Below are positions 51,858 through 59,714 of a stretch of DNA of 64,000 bases, in pieces. Source of the stretch: Ardenticatenales bacterium (lineage in GTDB: Bacteria; Chloroflexota; Anaerolineae; Promineifilales; Promineifilaceae); assembly GCA_020634515.1 (NCBI GenBank), contig JACKBL010000007.1:248001-312000 (forward strand), written 5' to 3'. How positions within the stretch are numbered: the first letter of the stretch is position 1; every line of letters begins with the position of its first letter. Under the pieces are notes generated by a model. It did no database searches. It saw nothing but the letters and a program-made list of their open reading frames with translations, and was not told where the DNA came from. Made by a program: the position numbers and the translations under genes.

Positions 51858-51885
51858 ATTATATCACTGGTAGTTGCTTTGCCAA
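51858..51885 (-). promoter_or_regulatory. Promoter of tRNA-Leu
   Basis: Minus strand TTGGCA (51885-51880), a 16-bp spacer and TATAAT (51863-51858). The tRNA starts 15 bases downstream. Confidence 0.82.
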
Positions 51886-51972
51886 GCGCGGCGGGGCGTG
51901 CTATAAAGGCGTTTCTGGTCGAAAAATCGCGCCGGCATTGTCCCAACGGCGTGATACGAAAGGACGATTGTC

Positions 51973-52899
51973 ATGAAAAAACGGAAAGAGAAGCGTCAAT
52001 CGACGCAACAAATTGAGTCGGACCGGTTGGAGTTGAGGCAGCGTCTAGAGCAAGAGCTGAGTCAGGTTGTTTTAGCTACGGAAGGGGAATCTGATCTGAT
52101 TGCGCGTCTGGAGGATGGGATGCAGGGGGTGTCGCTGGATGCGTATTTGCCGGCATTGCTCGAACTCTACCCCATCCTCTCCCCGGAAATACAAAACCAG
52201 CTAGATACCCACGTTCCTCCCTGGCTGTATGAACGCAACGAAAGTCGCCTCTTAGCCAAACTGATGCGTAACCGCGACCTCAGCGCCGTGGTCCGTGAAC
52301 GCGCCCGTCTGTGGATGCAGGCCGCCTGGTCCCCAACGGCCCCCGTGGAAGCAGCAGGCGACATCTCCTTTTATCAGGCGTATCACTACTCCGATGACTC
52401 GCAAGGCATCATTATTTTGCTTTGGTTTAGCGATGCCCAAAGACGAAAGGCTGCCGGCATGAGCTTTCTCATTGATTATAATCCCCCGTGGGAAGGAGCC
52501 ATCAAGGACATCGGAGACTTGCCCCCATGTTCCTTTAAGCAAGCTGTGCGCCGCTACGTCAATCCCTGGATGCAGCGTGGTTTGAAGCTGGAGAAGGTGG
52601 GAGCGGCGGAAGCAAAGCGGATTATCATCCAATGCCTGGATGTCAATCGCCGCGAAAAGATCCGCCTGCCGCGCGACCTGGTGCGTTCTCGCCAGCTATT
52701 CTTGGAACATGTTCTCACCTTGCCTGACTTGCCCGACACCCTACCGTTTACCGAAACGGATTTCCTTTGGTTGAGCAAATTAGAGAAGACGGCGGAATCT
52801 ATCCGGGCGTTTGAACACGCCGTGGGCCGCCGCGTGCGCCTGCCCGATGGCCAGGAAGTCATCGTTATGGGGGACCCTTTCGACGATGATGATTGGTAG
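51973..52899 (+). CDS. Conserved-looking hypothetical protein
   Basis: 308 residues. ATG 51973 has 'gaaagga' eight bases upstream. The N-terminus is strongly charged ('MKKRKEKRQSTQQIESDRLE'), followed by a helical region with HEAT-like character ('LPALLELYPILSPEIQNQLD', 'LAKLMRNRDLSAVVRERARL'). Next comes a mixed domain ('ISFYQAYHYSDDSQGIIILL', 'MSFLIDYNPPWEGAIKDIGD'). It ends with an acidic tail ('MGDPFDDDDW'). The central part gives the impression of a domain that acts on or measures another polypeptide, but I recognise no family. There is no signal peptide. It stands alone between tRNA-Leu and the Nudix gene. Confidence 0.75.
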   Translation: MKKRKEKRQSTQQIESDRLELRQRLEQELSQVVLATEGESDLIARLEDGMQGVSLDAYLPALLELYPILSPEIQNQLDTHVPPWLYERNESRLLAKLMRNRDLSAVVRERARLWMQAAWSPTAPVEAAGDISFYQAYHYSDDSQGIIILLWFSDAQRRKAAGMSFLIDYNPPWEGAIKDIGDLPPCSFKQAVRRYVNPWMQRGLKLEKVGAAEAKRIIIQCLDVNRREKIRLPRDLVRSRQLFLEHVLTLPDLPDTLPFTETDFLWLSKLEKTAESIRAFEHAVGRRVRLPDGQEVIVMGDPFDDDDW

Positions 52900-53133
52900 C
52901 GTTTGTATTGCTTCCCTCGTTGGGTGCGGAATGCCGGCAACATTTCAATAATTCATGGTTGGCTGCAAACGAAACGGCGCACGGAACGTTTCACGATCTG
53001 GCGTGCGGCAAAAACGTTGACGGCGGTCGTTGCTCATTTTCGAAACGATGGATGGCTTGTTGCTGCATATCTTGAAAAGTGCGCCACGCTTGAGTGACCA
53101 TTTGTCGATCACTTGTCGAGGAAGGTGGGCAAG

Positions 53134-54045
53134 ATGAAGGATACGACCCTGACAGTGGGCGCGTATGGAATTGTGGTGGATGAGTACGGGCAGGTGCTGA
53201 TGGTGCGGCGGGATGATTCGCGCACGTGGGCGCCGCCCGGCGGCGGGGTGGACGCGGACGAGATGCCCCCGGATGCCGCCGCGCGCGAGGTGGAGGAGGA
53301 GACCGGTTTGAAGGTGCTGCCCTTGCGCCTGATTGGCCTTCATTACATGCGCCTCTGGCGGAATGAGTACCTGTCCTTTGGCTTTCGCTGCCTGCGGCGC
53401 GGCGGAGAATTGACCCCCTCGCGGGAAACGCCCGCCGTGGGTTTCTACAATCCGGCGCAGCCCCCCGGACGCATCGCTTCCAGCCACCGGCAGCGACTGA
53501 TACGTGGCCTGACGCACGATGGCGCGCAACCTTATTGGGGCACGCAGCGTCCGGCGCTGAACACGACTTTGACGCGCGGTCTGTTACTGCCGTTTGTTTA
53601 TCGGTACATGGATTGGCAGCGGTGGCGGCGGGGCGAGCCGCCGTACCGGAAGCCACGCGGCTGGACGATAGAAACGCGCTTGATTGCGCGTAACGTGGCG
53701 GATGAGGTGTTGTGGCTGCGGGCTGATGATGGGTTATGGCGGCTGCCGGTTGGCTACCGGGCGCGGCGGGAAGCGCCCTGGGATGCGGCGACGCGGGTGA
53801 TGGCGGGTTGGAATGTGCCGGCACAACTGGAACATTTCGCGGGAGCAACTGTCGCCGCGCACAATCACATGACGCTTGCTTTTACGACAACAACGCTTAC
53901 GCGGCTTCCCCGTGTGCAGGACGACCAGGAAGCAGCGTTTTTCCCCATAGCGCAGCCGCCGTCGGAGGCAATGCCGGCACACCTCACCACCCTCCAGCAC
54001 GCCACACAACCTCCCCCCCTCTACTTCCACCGCCAGAAAACGTGA
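53134..54045 (+). CDS. Nudix hydrolase with a second, degenerate Nudix-like domain
   Basis: 303 residues from ATG 53134, with GAGGAAGG eight bases upstream (TTG 53113 is in frame). The first domain carries a complete Nudix box, G-x5-E-x7-R-E-V-E-E-E-T-G-L (residues 37-59), which coordinates Mg2+ to hydrolyse a nucleoside diphosphate linked to another moiety. Residues about 180-290 repeat the fold pattern ('EVLWLRADDGLWRLPVGYRA', 'DAATRVMAGWNVPAQLEHFA', 'HNHMTLAFTTTTL'), but the R-E-x2-E-E residues are gone, so that copy is probably non-catalytic. The linker contains 'RGLLLPFVYRYMDWQRWRRG'. The substrate cannot be predicted. A HIT protein gene follows after 99 bp. Confidence 0.88.
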   Translation: MKDTTLTVGAYGIVVDEYGQVLMVRRDDSRTWAPPGGGVDADEMPPDAAAREVEEETGLKVLPLRLIGLHYMRLWRNEYLSFGFRCLRRGGELTPSRETPAVGFYNPAQPPGRIASSHRQRLIRGLTHDGAQPYWGTQRPALNTTLTRGLLLPFVYRYMDWQRWRRGEPPYRKPRGWTIETRLIARNVADEVLWLRADDGLWRLPVGYRARREAPWDAATRVMAGWNVPAQLEHFAGATVAAHNHMTLAFTTTTLTRLPRVQDDQEAAFFPIAQPPSEAMPAHLTTLQHATQPPPLYFHRQKT

Positions 54046-54144
54046 AAACAGGCAACAGTCAACAATCAACGAAAAACAGCTCCGCTTGTTACCAACCACC
54101 AACTGTCCACTACCCACTGACCACTTCTTTCGGAGAAGCATTTC

Positions 54145-54489
54145 ATGACCACCATTTTTGGCAAAATAATCCGGGGAGAAATTCCCGCGGACATCGTTTA
54201 CCAGGACGAATGGGTCACCGCGTTTCGGGACATTCACCCGCAGGCTCCCGTTCATATCTTGATCGTGCCCAACAAGGAAATTCCCACCGTCAACGACCTC
54301 ACGGAAGAGGATGCGCTGGTGGCCGGGCGCATGGTGTTGGCCGCGCGACAGTTGGCGCGGCAGGAAGGTATCGCCGCCGATGGCTACCGCCTGATGATCA
54401 ACTGCAATCGGCATGGCGGGCAGGAGGTGTTTCACCTGCATATGCACCTGCTCGGCGGGCGCCCGCTGGGCCCCATGCTGCAGCAGTAG
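54145..54489 (+). CDS. HIT family (HinT-like) nucleotide hydrolase
   Basis: 114 residues, the usual length of HINT proteins, purine nucleoside phosphoramidases acting in the cytosol. N-terminal 'TIFGKIIRGEIPADIVYQDE' and 'AFRDIHPQAPVHILIVPNKE' are standard. The catalytic histidine triad is 'FHLHMHLLGGRPLG' (H-x-H-x-H-x-x). 'cggagaagcatttc' just before the ATG holds the ribosome site. It probably shares a transcript with the DUF3160 lipoprotein 15 bp downstream. The 99 bp upstream is spacer of the 'caacagtcaacaatcaac' type. Confidence 0.94.
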   Translation: MTTIFGKIIRGEIPADIVYQDEWVTAFRDIHPQAPVHILIVPNKEIPTVNDLTEEDALVAGRMVLAARQLARQEGIAADGYRLMINCNRHGGQEVFHLHMHLLGGRPLGPMLQQ

Positions 54490-54504
54490 GCGCGGCACCT
54501 GTCT

Positions 54505-56649
54505 GTGCGCCGCGTGATCTCCATTTGGTTTGCCGTGCGCCGCCGCTGGTGGTTGCTGGGGCTGCTGCCGCTATTGGCCTGCGCGTTTCCCACGCTTGCG
54601 CCCACGCCCACCCCTGCCGTTTTGCCTGATGCGGTGGAGACGAGGGTTGTGCCGGCATTTGCCGGCATCCCCCAAACCGCCCCCGACACCGCTCCCGCGC
54701 CCCCCTTTGCCCCCTACACCCTCGCCCCCATCAACCGCGCCCACGCCCCCATCGACTACCCCTTCACCTTCGACACCCTGCTGGACCCCGGCCTCCTCAC
54801 CCGCCTCAACCCCTCACAGCAACTCCTCCTCAGCCGCAACGGATTCGTCGTCCTGCCCGTCCCCTGGCCCCAACTCTACCAGGTCTACCAGCGCGCCCGC
54901 GAAACCGGCGACCCCATTTTCATCTCCACCGACGCCGTCCTCGCCCTCACCGACACCCTGCTCACCGCCGCCTGGCAGCGCGCCGAACAGGGCACGCTCA
55001 CCGACGACCTGTACGCGCTCAGCCAGGGCATGCAAGAGGCGGCGGCGCGGCAGCAGCAAGACGCCGTCTCGCCCGTGCGGGAAGCCGCGCGGCAAAACCT
55101 GGCCTTTTTCACCATTGCCGGGCGCTTACTCGACGTCGATTTTCCCGTGCCGGAAGCGGTTGCGGAGATAGTCGCCGACGAGTTGATTTTGCTCGATCGT
55201 GGCGGCATCTTCGTCTCGCCCCTGTTGGGAGAACCCCACGACTACAGCCGCTATCGGCCATTCGGCCATTACGCCGCCGATCTCCGCCTCTCTGGCACCT
55301 TCCGCGCCACGACCTGGTATCAACAGGTTGCCTTCGACCTGGATCAGCCAGACCTGGAGCGACTGCGGCAACAGGCGCGCCAACTCCTACTGCTGGGGCG
55401 CGGCCTGCAAACCAGCCAGAACTGGACCCGCTGGCAGCGTGTGGTCGCCGCGCAGGCCTATTTCATGGGCGCCCAGCCCGCCGACCTGACCCTGCCACAA
55501 CTGGCGGCGGCGGCGCAGGCTGTTTATGGGGGTTGGCCGTTGCCGGTGGAACTGGCGGACACGGCCCGCCTGGACAACTTCATCGCCACAGTGCGGGCGC
55601 AATCTTCCCCTGGCGCAGTTGTGCGCTGGTTGCCGCGCCCGCGTCCGTTGGCCGACGCCCTCTTGCCCGATCTCCTCTTCAACCGCGTCGGCGGCTACGA
55701 AGGCCCCCAGGACGTGGCCCCATTTACGGGCGTGGTCACGCCCATTGGCGTGGTGCGCGGCCGTCCGCATGGCCTGGACCTGGCGGCGCTCTCTGGCTCG
55801 GCGGCGGCATGGACGGTGCTGGAGAGCGGCGGCGACACGCAGTACCAGGGATTTGCCGCCCAGTTTGCCGCGCTGCAAGCACGGATAGACGCCTGGGACG
55901 CGGCGACATGGACGGAGACGTTGGATGGTGCGTGGCTTTATAGTTTGCTGCCGCTGCTCTCGCCCCCGGCGGCGGATGCGCCTTCCTTTATGCGCGCGCC
56001 CGCCTGGATGGATAAGCAGTTGATGTCCTGGATGGGGGGTTGGGTGCTGGCGCAGGCTGACCTGGCGTGGCAGCCATCATCCCCGCTGACGCCGACGCTG
56101 CCGCTGGTTGCCGGCAATGTGGAGTGGGGGTATGTGGAGCCAGTGCCGGCATTTTACGCCCACCTCGCCGCCCTCACCCAACAGGTCCGCGATGGCCTGG
56201 CGCAGCGGGATTTGCTCGACGCGGAAATGGGCAAAAAACTGGCGCAATTAGCCGAATTGTTGCATAAATGCCAGCAGATCACCGCCAAAGAACTGGCCGG
56301 CGTGGAGAACCTTAGCCCGGAGGAACAGTCCCTGATGCAAACCTTTGGCGACGACTGGCAGCGCCTCGTCACTTTCACGGATGGCCTCGCCGCCTCGTTG
56401 CCGCCCACCCTCGTTGACGCCTACACCGACCCCAACACAGGCCAGGCGCTCCAGGTCGGCGTGGGAGAAGCGTGGCAAATCTACGTGATTGTGCCCATTG
56501 ACGGGCAGCCCGTGCTGGCCGTGGGCGGCGTCTTCAGCGGCTACCAGTTTGGCGGCGCGGCAGACCAACGCCTTCCCCGCGCCGACTGGCCCACCCTCAC
56601 CCCGCGCCCCCAACCCGCCCCCTGGATGCGCTCCTACCTGGCGCCATGA
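54505..56649 (+). CDS. DUF3160 family lipoprotein
   Basis: 714 residues from GTG 54505. The lipoprotein signal 'WWLLGLLPLLACAFP' has a lipobox L-L-A-C, so the protein is membrane-anchored on the outside. A Pro-Thr linker follows. The globular remainder matches DUF3160 proteins as I know them: 'RNGFVVLPVPWPQLYQVYQR', 'ISTDAVLALTDTLLTAAWQR', 'WTVLESGGDTQYQGFAAQFA', 'GNVEWGYVEPVPAFYAHLAA' and 'LVTFTDGLAASLPPTLVDAY', then 'GEAWQIYVIVPIDGQPVLAV'. The function of the family is unknown. Codon choice in 54660-55200 is extremely C-rich, directly after two TGCCGGCA sites. Confidence 0.88.
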   Translation: MRRVISIWFAVRRRWWLLGLLPLLACAFPTLAPTPTPAVLPDAVETRVVPAFAGIPQTAPDTAPAPPFAPYTLAPINRAHAPIDYPFTFDTLLDPGLLTRLNPSQQLLLSRNGFVVLPVPWPQLYQVYQRARETGDPIFISTDAVLALTDTLLTAAWQRAEQGTLTDDLYALSQGMQEAAARQQQDAVSPVREAARQNLAFFTIAGRLLDVDFPVPEAVAEIVADELILLDRGGIFVSPLLGEPHDYSRYRPFGHYAADLRLSGTFRATTWYQQVAFDLDQPDLERLRQQARQLLLLGRGLQTSQNWTRWQRVVAAQAYFMGAQPADLTLPQLAAAAQAVYGGWPLPVELADTARLDNFIATVRAQSSPGAVVRWLPRPRPLADALLPDLLFNRVGGYEGPQDVAPFTGVVTPIGVVRGRPHGLDLAALSGSAAAWTVLESGGDTQYQGFAAQFAALQARIDAWDAATWTETLDGAWLYSLLPLLSPPAADAPSFMRAPAWMDKQLMSWMGGWVLAQADLAWQPSSPLTPTLPLVAGNVEWGYVEPVPAFYAHLAALTQQVRDGLAQRDLLDAEMGKKLAQLAELLHKCQQITAKELAGVENLSPEEQSLMQTFGDDWQRLVTFTDGLAASLPPTLVDAYTDPNTGQALQVGVGEAWQIYVIVPIDGQPVLAVGGVFSGYQFGGAADQRLPRADWPTLTPRPQPAPWMRSYLAP

Positions 56650-56729
56650 GGGAGTGGCGAGGGGCAAGGGGCGAGTGGCGAGGGGCAAGGGGCCGCTAAC
56701 CACCAACTGCCAACTACCAACTATCAACT
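56649..56729. repeat. Tandem 21-bp direct repeat and low-complexity spacer
   Basis: 'gagtggcgaggggcaagggg' occurs twice back to back (56653-56693), then 'ccaactgccaactaccaact' type spacer up to the next start. Similar spacer occurs at 54053-54125 and 62880-62935. Confidence 0.7.
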
Positions 56730-57545
56730 ATGATCACCAGCCATCGTAACACATTGGTCAAACGGATAAAACGACTGCGGCAGCGTAAGTACCGGCAGCA
56801 GGAGCAGGCTTTTTTTGTGGAGGGGCCGCGCGCGTTTTTGGCGGCGGTGGAGACGGGGGCGCGGGTGGAGTCGGTGGTTTATTGCCGGCATTTCCTCCGC
56901 AGCGAAATCTGTTACACCACCATCGCCGCCCTGGAGCGGCAAGGCGTACCCTGCCTGGAACTGTCGGCGGAGGTGTTTGCGGCGGTGGCGGAGCGGGAGA
57001 ATCCTGCCGGCATCGGTGCCATCATCACCGCCGCCCACACCCCCCTACACACCCTCTCCGTCCAATCGGGCAGCATCTTCGTCGCCCTCGTCGAAGCCGC
57101 CGACCCCGGCAACGTGGGCGCCATCCTACGCACCCTGGACGCCGTTGGCGGCGCGGGCCTCATCCTCATCGGCCAGACCACCGATCCCTTCCACCCCACC
57201 GCCGTCAAAGCCAGCATGGGGTCCCTCTTTACCGTGCCTCTCTGCGAAGTGGCGACGCTGGCGGAAGTATTAGACTGGGCGCGGCAGTGTGGCGCGCGCG
57301 TCGTCGCCACCTCCGCCCATGCACCGCAAGATTACTGGTCGGCTCCCCTAACCCCGCCGTTGCTCCTCCTCATGGGCAGCGAGCGCCACGGCCTGGACCC
57401 CGCCACCCTGGCTGCCGCCGACCTGAGCGTGAGCATTCCCATGCACGGCTCCGTGACCTCGCTCAACCTGAGCATCGCCACTTCCCTCCTGCTCTACGAA
57501 GTCGCCCGCCAGCAGCGTCCTTCACCAGACGCGAACGATGGATGA
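56730..57545 (+). CDS. SpoU/TrmH family RNA 2'-O-methyltransferase
   Basis: 271 residues, the length of RlmB/TsnR-like enzymes that methylate ribose in rRNA or tRNA with S-adenosylmethionine. The N-terminal substrate-binding part ('RNTLVKRIKRLRQRKYRQQE', 'AFFVEGPRAFLAAVETGA') precedes the SPOUT knot with motif 1 'VEAADPGNVGAILRTLDAVG', motif 2 'LLLMGSERHGLDPATLAAAD' and motif 3 'IPMHGSVTSLNLSIATSLLL'. The exact RNA target cannot be read from sequence. No ribosome site is obvious before ATG 56730, which lies in spacer repeats. The gene contains two TGCCGGCA sites with marked switches in strand composition. Confidence 0.92.
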   Translation: MITSHRNTLVKRIKRLRQRKYRQQEQAFFVEGPRAFLAAVETGARVESVVYCRHFLRSEICYTTIAALERQGVPCLELSAEVFAAVAERENPAGIGAIITAAHTPLHTLSVQSGSIFVALVEAADPGNVGAILRTLDAVGGAGLILIGQTTDPFHPTAVKASMGSLFTVPLCEVATLAEVLDWARQCGARVVATSAHAPQDYWSAPLTPPLLLLMGSERHGLDPATLAAADLSVSIPMHGSVTSLNLSIATSLLLYEVARQQRPSPDANDG

Positions 57546-57842
57546 GAAGATGCGGCGCGACGCAACATATGAGGCCTGTTGCCTGTATAATGTGGCGAGT
57601 TTCCCATGCGCGGGTCCGTACCGCGATGGATGAAAACAATCACAGATTTCGCAGATGACGCGGATTTGTCTTGATGATAGTTGGCAGGCGGCGCATCTGA
57701 CTACTGACCCCTATTCTCGAAGGAGACTTCACCGGCTGCCGCCGACCACCATGAATGAAAATGATGTGCCGTCGTAGCCCGATTTTCCAAATCGGGCGGG
57801 CGATTTGGAAAATCGCCCTACATTTTCGAAGGAGGTATGACC
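57546..57842. other. Intergenic spacer with hairpin repeat
   Basis: Holds the spacer motif 'cacagatttcgcagatgacg' (57640-57662, related to 46-110) and the 48-bp hairpin at 57774-57821. GGAGG at 57831 is the ribosome site of the next gene. No ORF is credible. Confidence 0.5.
57774..57821. repeat. GTAGCCCGATTTTCC hairpin repeat
   Basis: Perfect 15-bp arms CGATTTTCCAAATCG (57780-57794) and CGATTTGGAAAATCG (57801-57815), flanked by gtag and ctac. It is built like a mobile intergenic hairpin and lies 10 bp before a ribosome site. Confidence 0.8.
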
Positions 57843-58184
57843 ATGAGACGTAGAAGATTGATGAGGCGACCGCTGATCGGAATGCCCGCGCGTCGCGCAC
57901 TGCGGCGGCGGCGCATGTTTCGCCGCATGACGCGACGTTTGGTACTGCGGACGGGGGTTGTTTTACTGCTGGGAGGGACGGCTGCTGCCGGCACTTACGC
58001 GGCCATCAAGCTGCATGAAAGAGATGTGCGCCGCATCGAACAAACCACCGGTCGGCGCGCTGAAGACCTGAGCGAAACGGAACTACTCGCCGCCATGAAG
58101 CGGCTCGGCATCCAAAAACTAGAACTCACCCCTGAAGACACCGACGCCATCCACGCGGCCAACGTCGAAGACGGCCTGGAATGA
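57843..58184 (+). CDS. Small arginine-rich single-span membrane protein
   Basis: 113 residues from ATG 57843, six bases after GGAGGT; the ATG at 57837 abuts the ribosome site and is less likely. The first 40 residues hold about 17 arginines ('MRRRRLMRRPLIGMPARRAL'), then one membrane helix ('TGVVLLLGGTAAAGTYAAI', about 38-56), then a soluble tail ('LSETELLAAMKRLGIQKLEL') that resembles a SHOCT-type short helical motif. The positive N-terminus should stay inside and might bind nucleic acid or lipid head groups. Function unknown. Confidence 0.75.
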   Translation: MRRRRLMRRPLIGMPARRALRRRRMFRRMTRRLVLRTGVVLLLGGTAAAGTYAAIKLHERDVRRIEQTTGRRAEDLSETELLAAMKRLGIQKLELTPEDTDAIHAANVEDGLE

Positions 58185-58190
58185 CGGCCG

Positions 58191-58227
58191 GCCGCCGCCG
58201 CCGACATGCCCATGTCGGCGGCGGCGG
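58191..58227. terminator. GC-rich hairpin between convergent genes
   Basis: Stem of about 17 bp with one bulge (gccgccgccg-cgacatg / catgtcg-gcggcggcggc) just after the stop at 58184. There is no long T-run, so it is a probable rather than certain terminator. Confidence 0.55.
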
Positions 58228-58234
58228 CTTTGGG

Positions 58235-58346
58235 GGCGTGACTACTGCCAGCCTTCAATCAAATCCTCAAACTTAAAAACGGGGACGGGCAGCCGCCGAC
58301 AGCCGTGCGTGACTACTGCCAGCCTTCAATCAAATCCTTAAACGTA
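58235..58346. repeat. 71-bp-spaced duplication of the E2 gene 3' end
   Basis: 'gcgtgactactgccag' and the following 'ccttcaatcaaatcct-aaac' occur at 58235-58270 and again at 58306-58341. The second copy encodes the last codons of the E2 gene; the first is a non-coding remnant. Confidence 0.8.
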
Positions 58347-59620
58347 CTCACAAAAGCATCGGCGCTGGCCCCATCCAAAATGCGATGGTCGAAAGTGAAG
58401 CTGACGTAAGCCAGCGGACGAATAGCAATTGCATCGTTGATCACCTTCACGCGCTTTTCGATTTTGCCCACGCCCAAAATGCCGCACTGCGGCTGATTGA
58501 TGATCGGCGTCGCAAACAGGCTGCCCGACGTGCCATGATTGGTCAGCGAGAACGTTCCGCCTTGCACGTCGTCAGGGCGCAGTTGCTTGTTGCGGGCGCG
58601 TTCGGTCAGGTCGTTGATGGCGCGCGCCAACCCCAACAGATTGAGGCTGTCCGCGTGCTTGATCACGGGCACAATCAGACCGCCCTCAATGGCTGCCGCC
58701 ATGCCGATATTGATGTCGCGGCGCAAGAGTAACCCCTCGTCCGTCCAACTGCTGTTCACGCGCGGGTGCGCCTTTAGCGCCTCCACCAGGGCGGAGATGA
58801 TGTAGGCCGTAAAGGTCAGGTTGGCATTGTCGCGGGCAAAGGTCGCTTTGTGCGCGGCGCGATGAGCCGCCACCTGGCTGAAGTCCACTTCGAACACCGT
58901 GGTGACATGCGGGCTGGTGTGCTTGCTGCGCACCATGTGTTCGGCAATGGACCGGCGCATATTGCTGTGCGGAATGAGTTCCGCGCCCAGGGGAGTCGTG
59001 GAGACGGTGGGCGGCGTGTAGGTCGGAGCGGGGGCAGGTGGGGCAACGGAGGTCGGCGGCGGCGCGGGAGCCACGGGCTGGGGTTTGGCCGCGGGCGGTT
59101 CAGGCGCGGGCGCGGCAGCGGGAACGGTCGCCGCGGCGGACTCGCGCGTGGTCACGTAGGCCAGGATGTCCTTCTTCGTAATGCGCCCATCGCGCCCCGT
59201 GCCCGGCACTTTCATCAGGTCCACGCGGTGTTCGGCGGCAATGCGGGAGACAACGGGACTGATACGGCCAACGCCCTGGCGCAGCGGTGGCTCTATTTCC
59301 ACAGGAGCGGGGTGGCTTTGGCCGTTGGCGTGGGCGGCGGCGGGCAGCGTCGCGGGGGTCGCGCCCGGCGGCACGCTTTCGTCGGCCTGCCCGATGTAGG
59401 CCAACACCGTCCCTACGGGGACGGTTTCGCCTTCGGAGACGAGAATTTGCAGGAGAATGCCTTCATTCTCTGATGTTGCTTCCGTCGTGACCTTATCCGT
59501 TTCAATCTCCAGAATCGGCTCATACAGGGCCACCGGTTCCCCTTCCGCCTTCAGCCAGCGGCTGACCGTTCCCTCAATCACACCTTCCCCCATGTGGGGC
59601 ATAACAACTTCAAAAGCCAT
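58313..59620 (-). CDS. 2-oxoacid dehydrogenase complex E2 (dihydrolipoamide acyltransferase)
   Basis: 435 residues. It transfers the acyl group from E1 to CoA at the core of the pyruvate, branched-chain or related dehydrogenase complex. One lipoyl domain (1-78) with lipoyl-lysine Lys43 in 'EIETDKVTTEAT'. A peripheral subunit-binding domain (about 118-155: 'ISPVVSRIAAEHRVDLMKVP', 'GRDGRITKKDILAYV') is flanked by Pro-Ala linkers. The catalytic domain has 'VSFTFDHRILDGASADAFVS' with the H-x3-D-G motif. Which substrate is used cannot be told; the fused E1 next door is of the branched-chain/acetoin-like class. No E3 (lpd) gene is in the window. The 3' end is partly duplicated downstream. Confidence 0.93.
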   Translation of the reverse strand: MAFEVVMPHMGEGVIEGTVSRWLKAEGEPVALYEPILEIETDKVTTEATSENEGILLQILVSEGETVPVGTVLAYIGQADESVPPGATPATLPAAAHANGQSHPAPVEIEPPLRQGVGRISPVVSRIAAEHRVDLMKVPGTGRDGRITKKDILAYVTTRESAAATVPAAAPAPEPPAAKPQPVAPAPPPTSVAPPAPAPTYTPPTVSTTPLGAELIPHSNMRRSIAEHMVRSKHTSPHVTTVFEVDFSQVAAHRAAHKATFARDNANLTFTAYIISALVEALKAHPRVNSSWTDEGLLLRRDINIGMAAAIEGGLIVPVIKHADSLNLLGLARAINDLTERARNKQLRPDDVQGGTFSLTNHGTSGSLFATPIINQPQCGILGVGKIEKRVKVINDAIAIRPLAYVSFTFDHRILDGASADAFVSTFKDLIEGWQ

Positions 59621-59637
59621 GTTTTTCCCTCATTTCT

Positions 59638-59714
59638 CCACCTTCCAGGAAGCTCCAAGTTTTCTGGAAGGTTCCGCCTATCTTCTAGGAAGCTCCAAAC
59701 TTCCTGGAAGGTTT
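59638..59714. repeat. Degenerate CTTCC-GGAAG double repeat
   Basis: Two direct units, each 'cttc-aggaagctccaa' followed by 'tt-ctggaagg', fill the gap between the E1 and E2 genes. Each unit is an inverted repeat related to 12099-12152 and 28019-28094. It could act as an intercistronic hairpin in the transcript. Confidence 0.65.
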
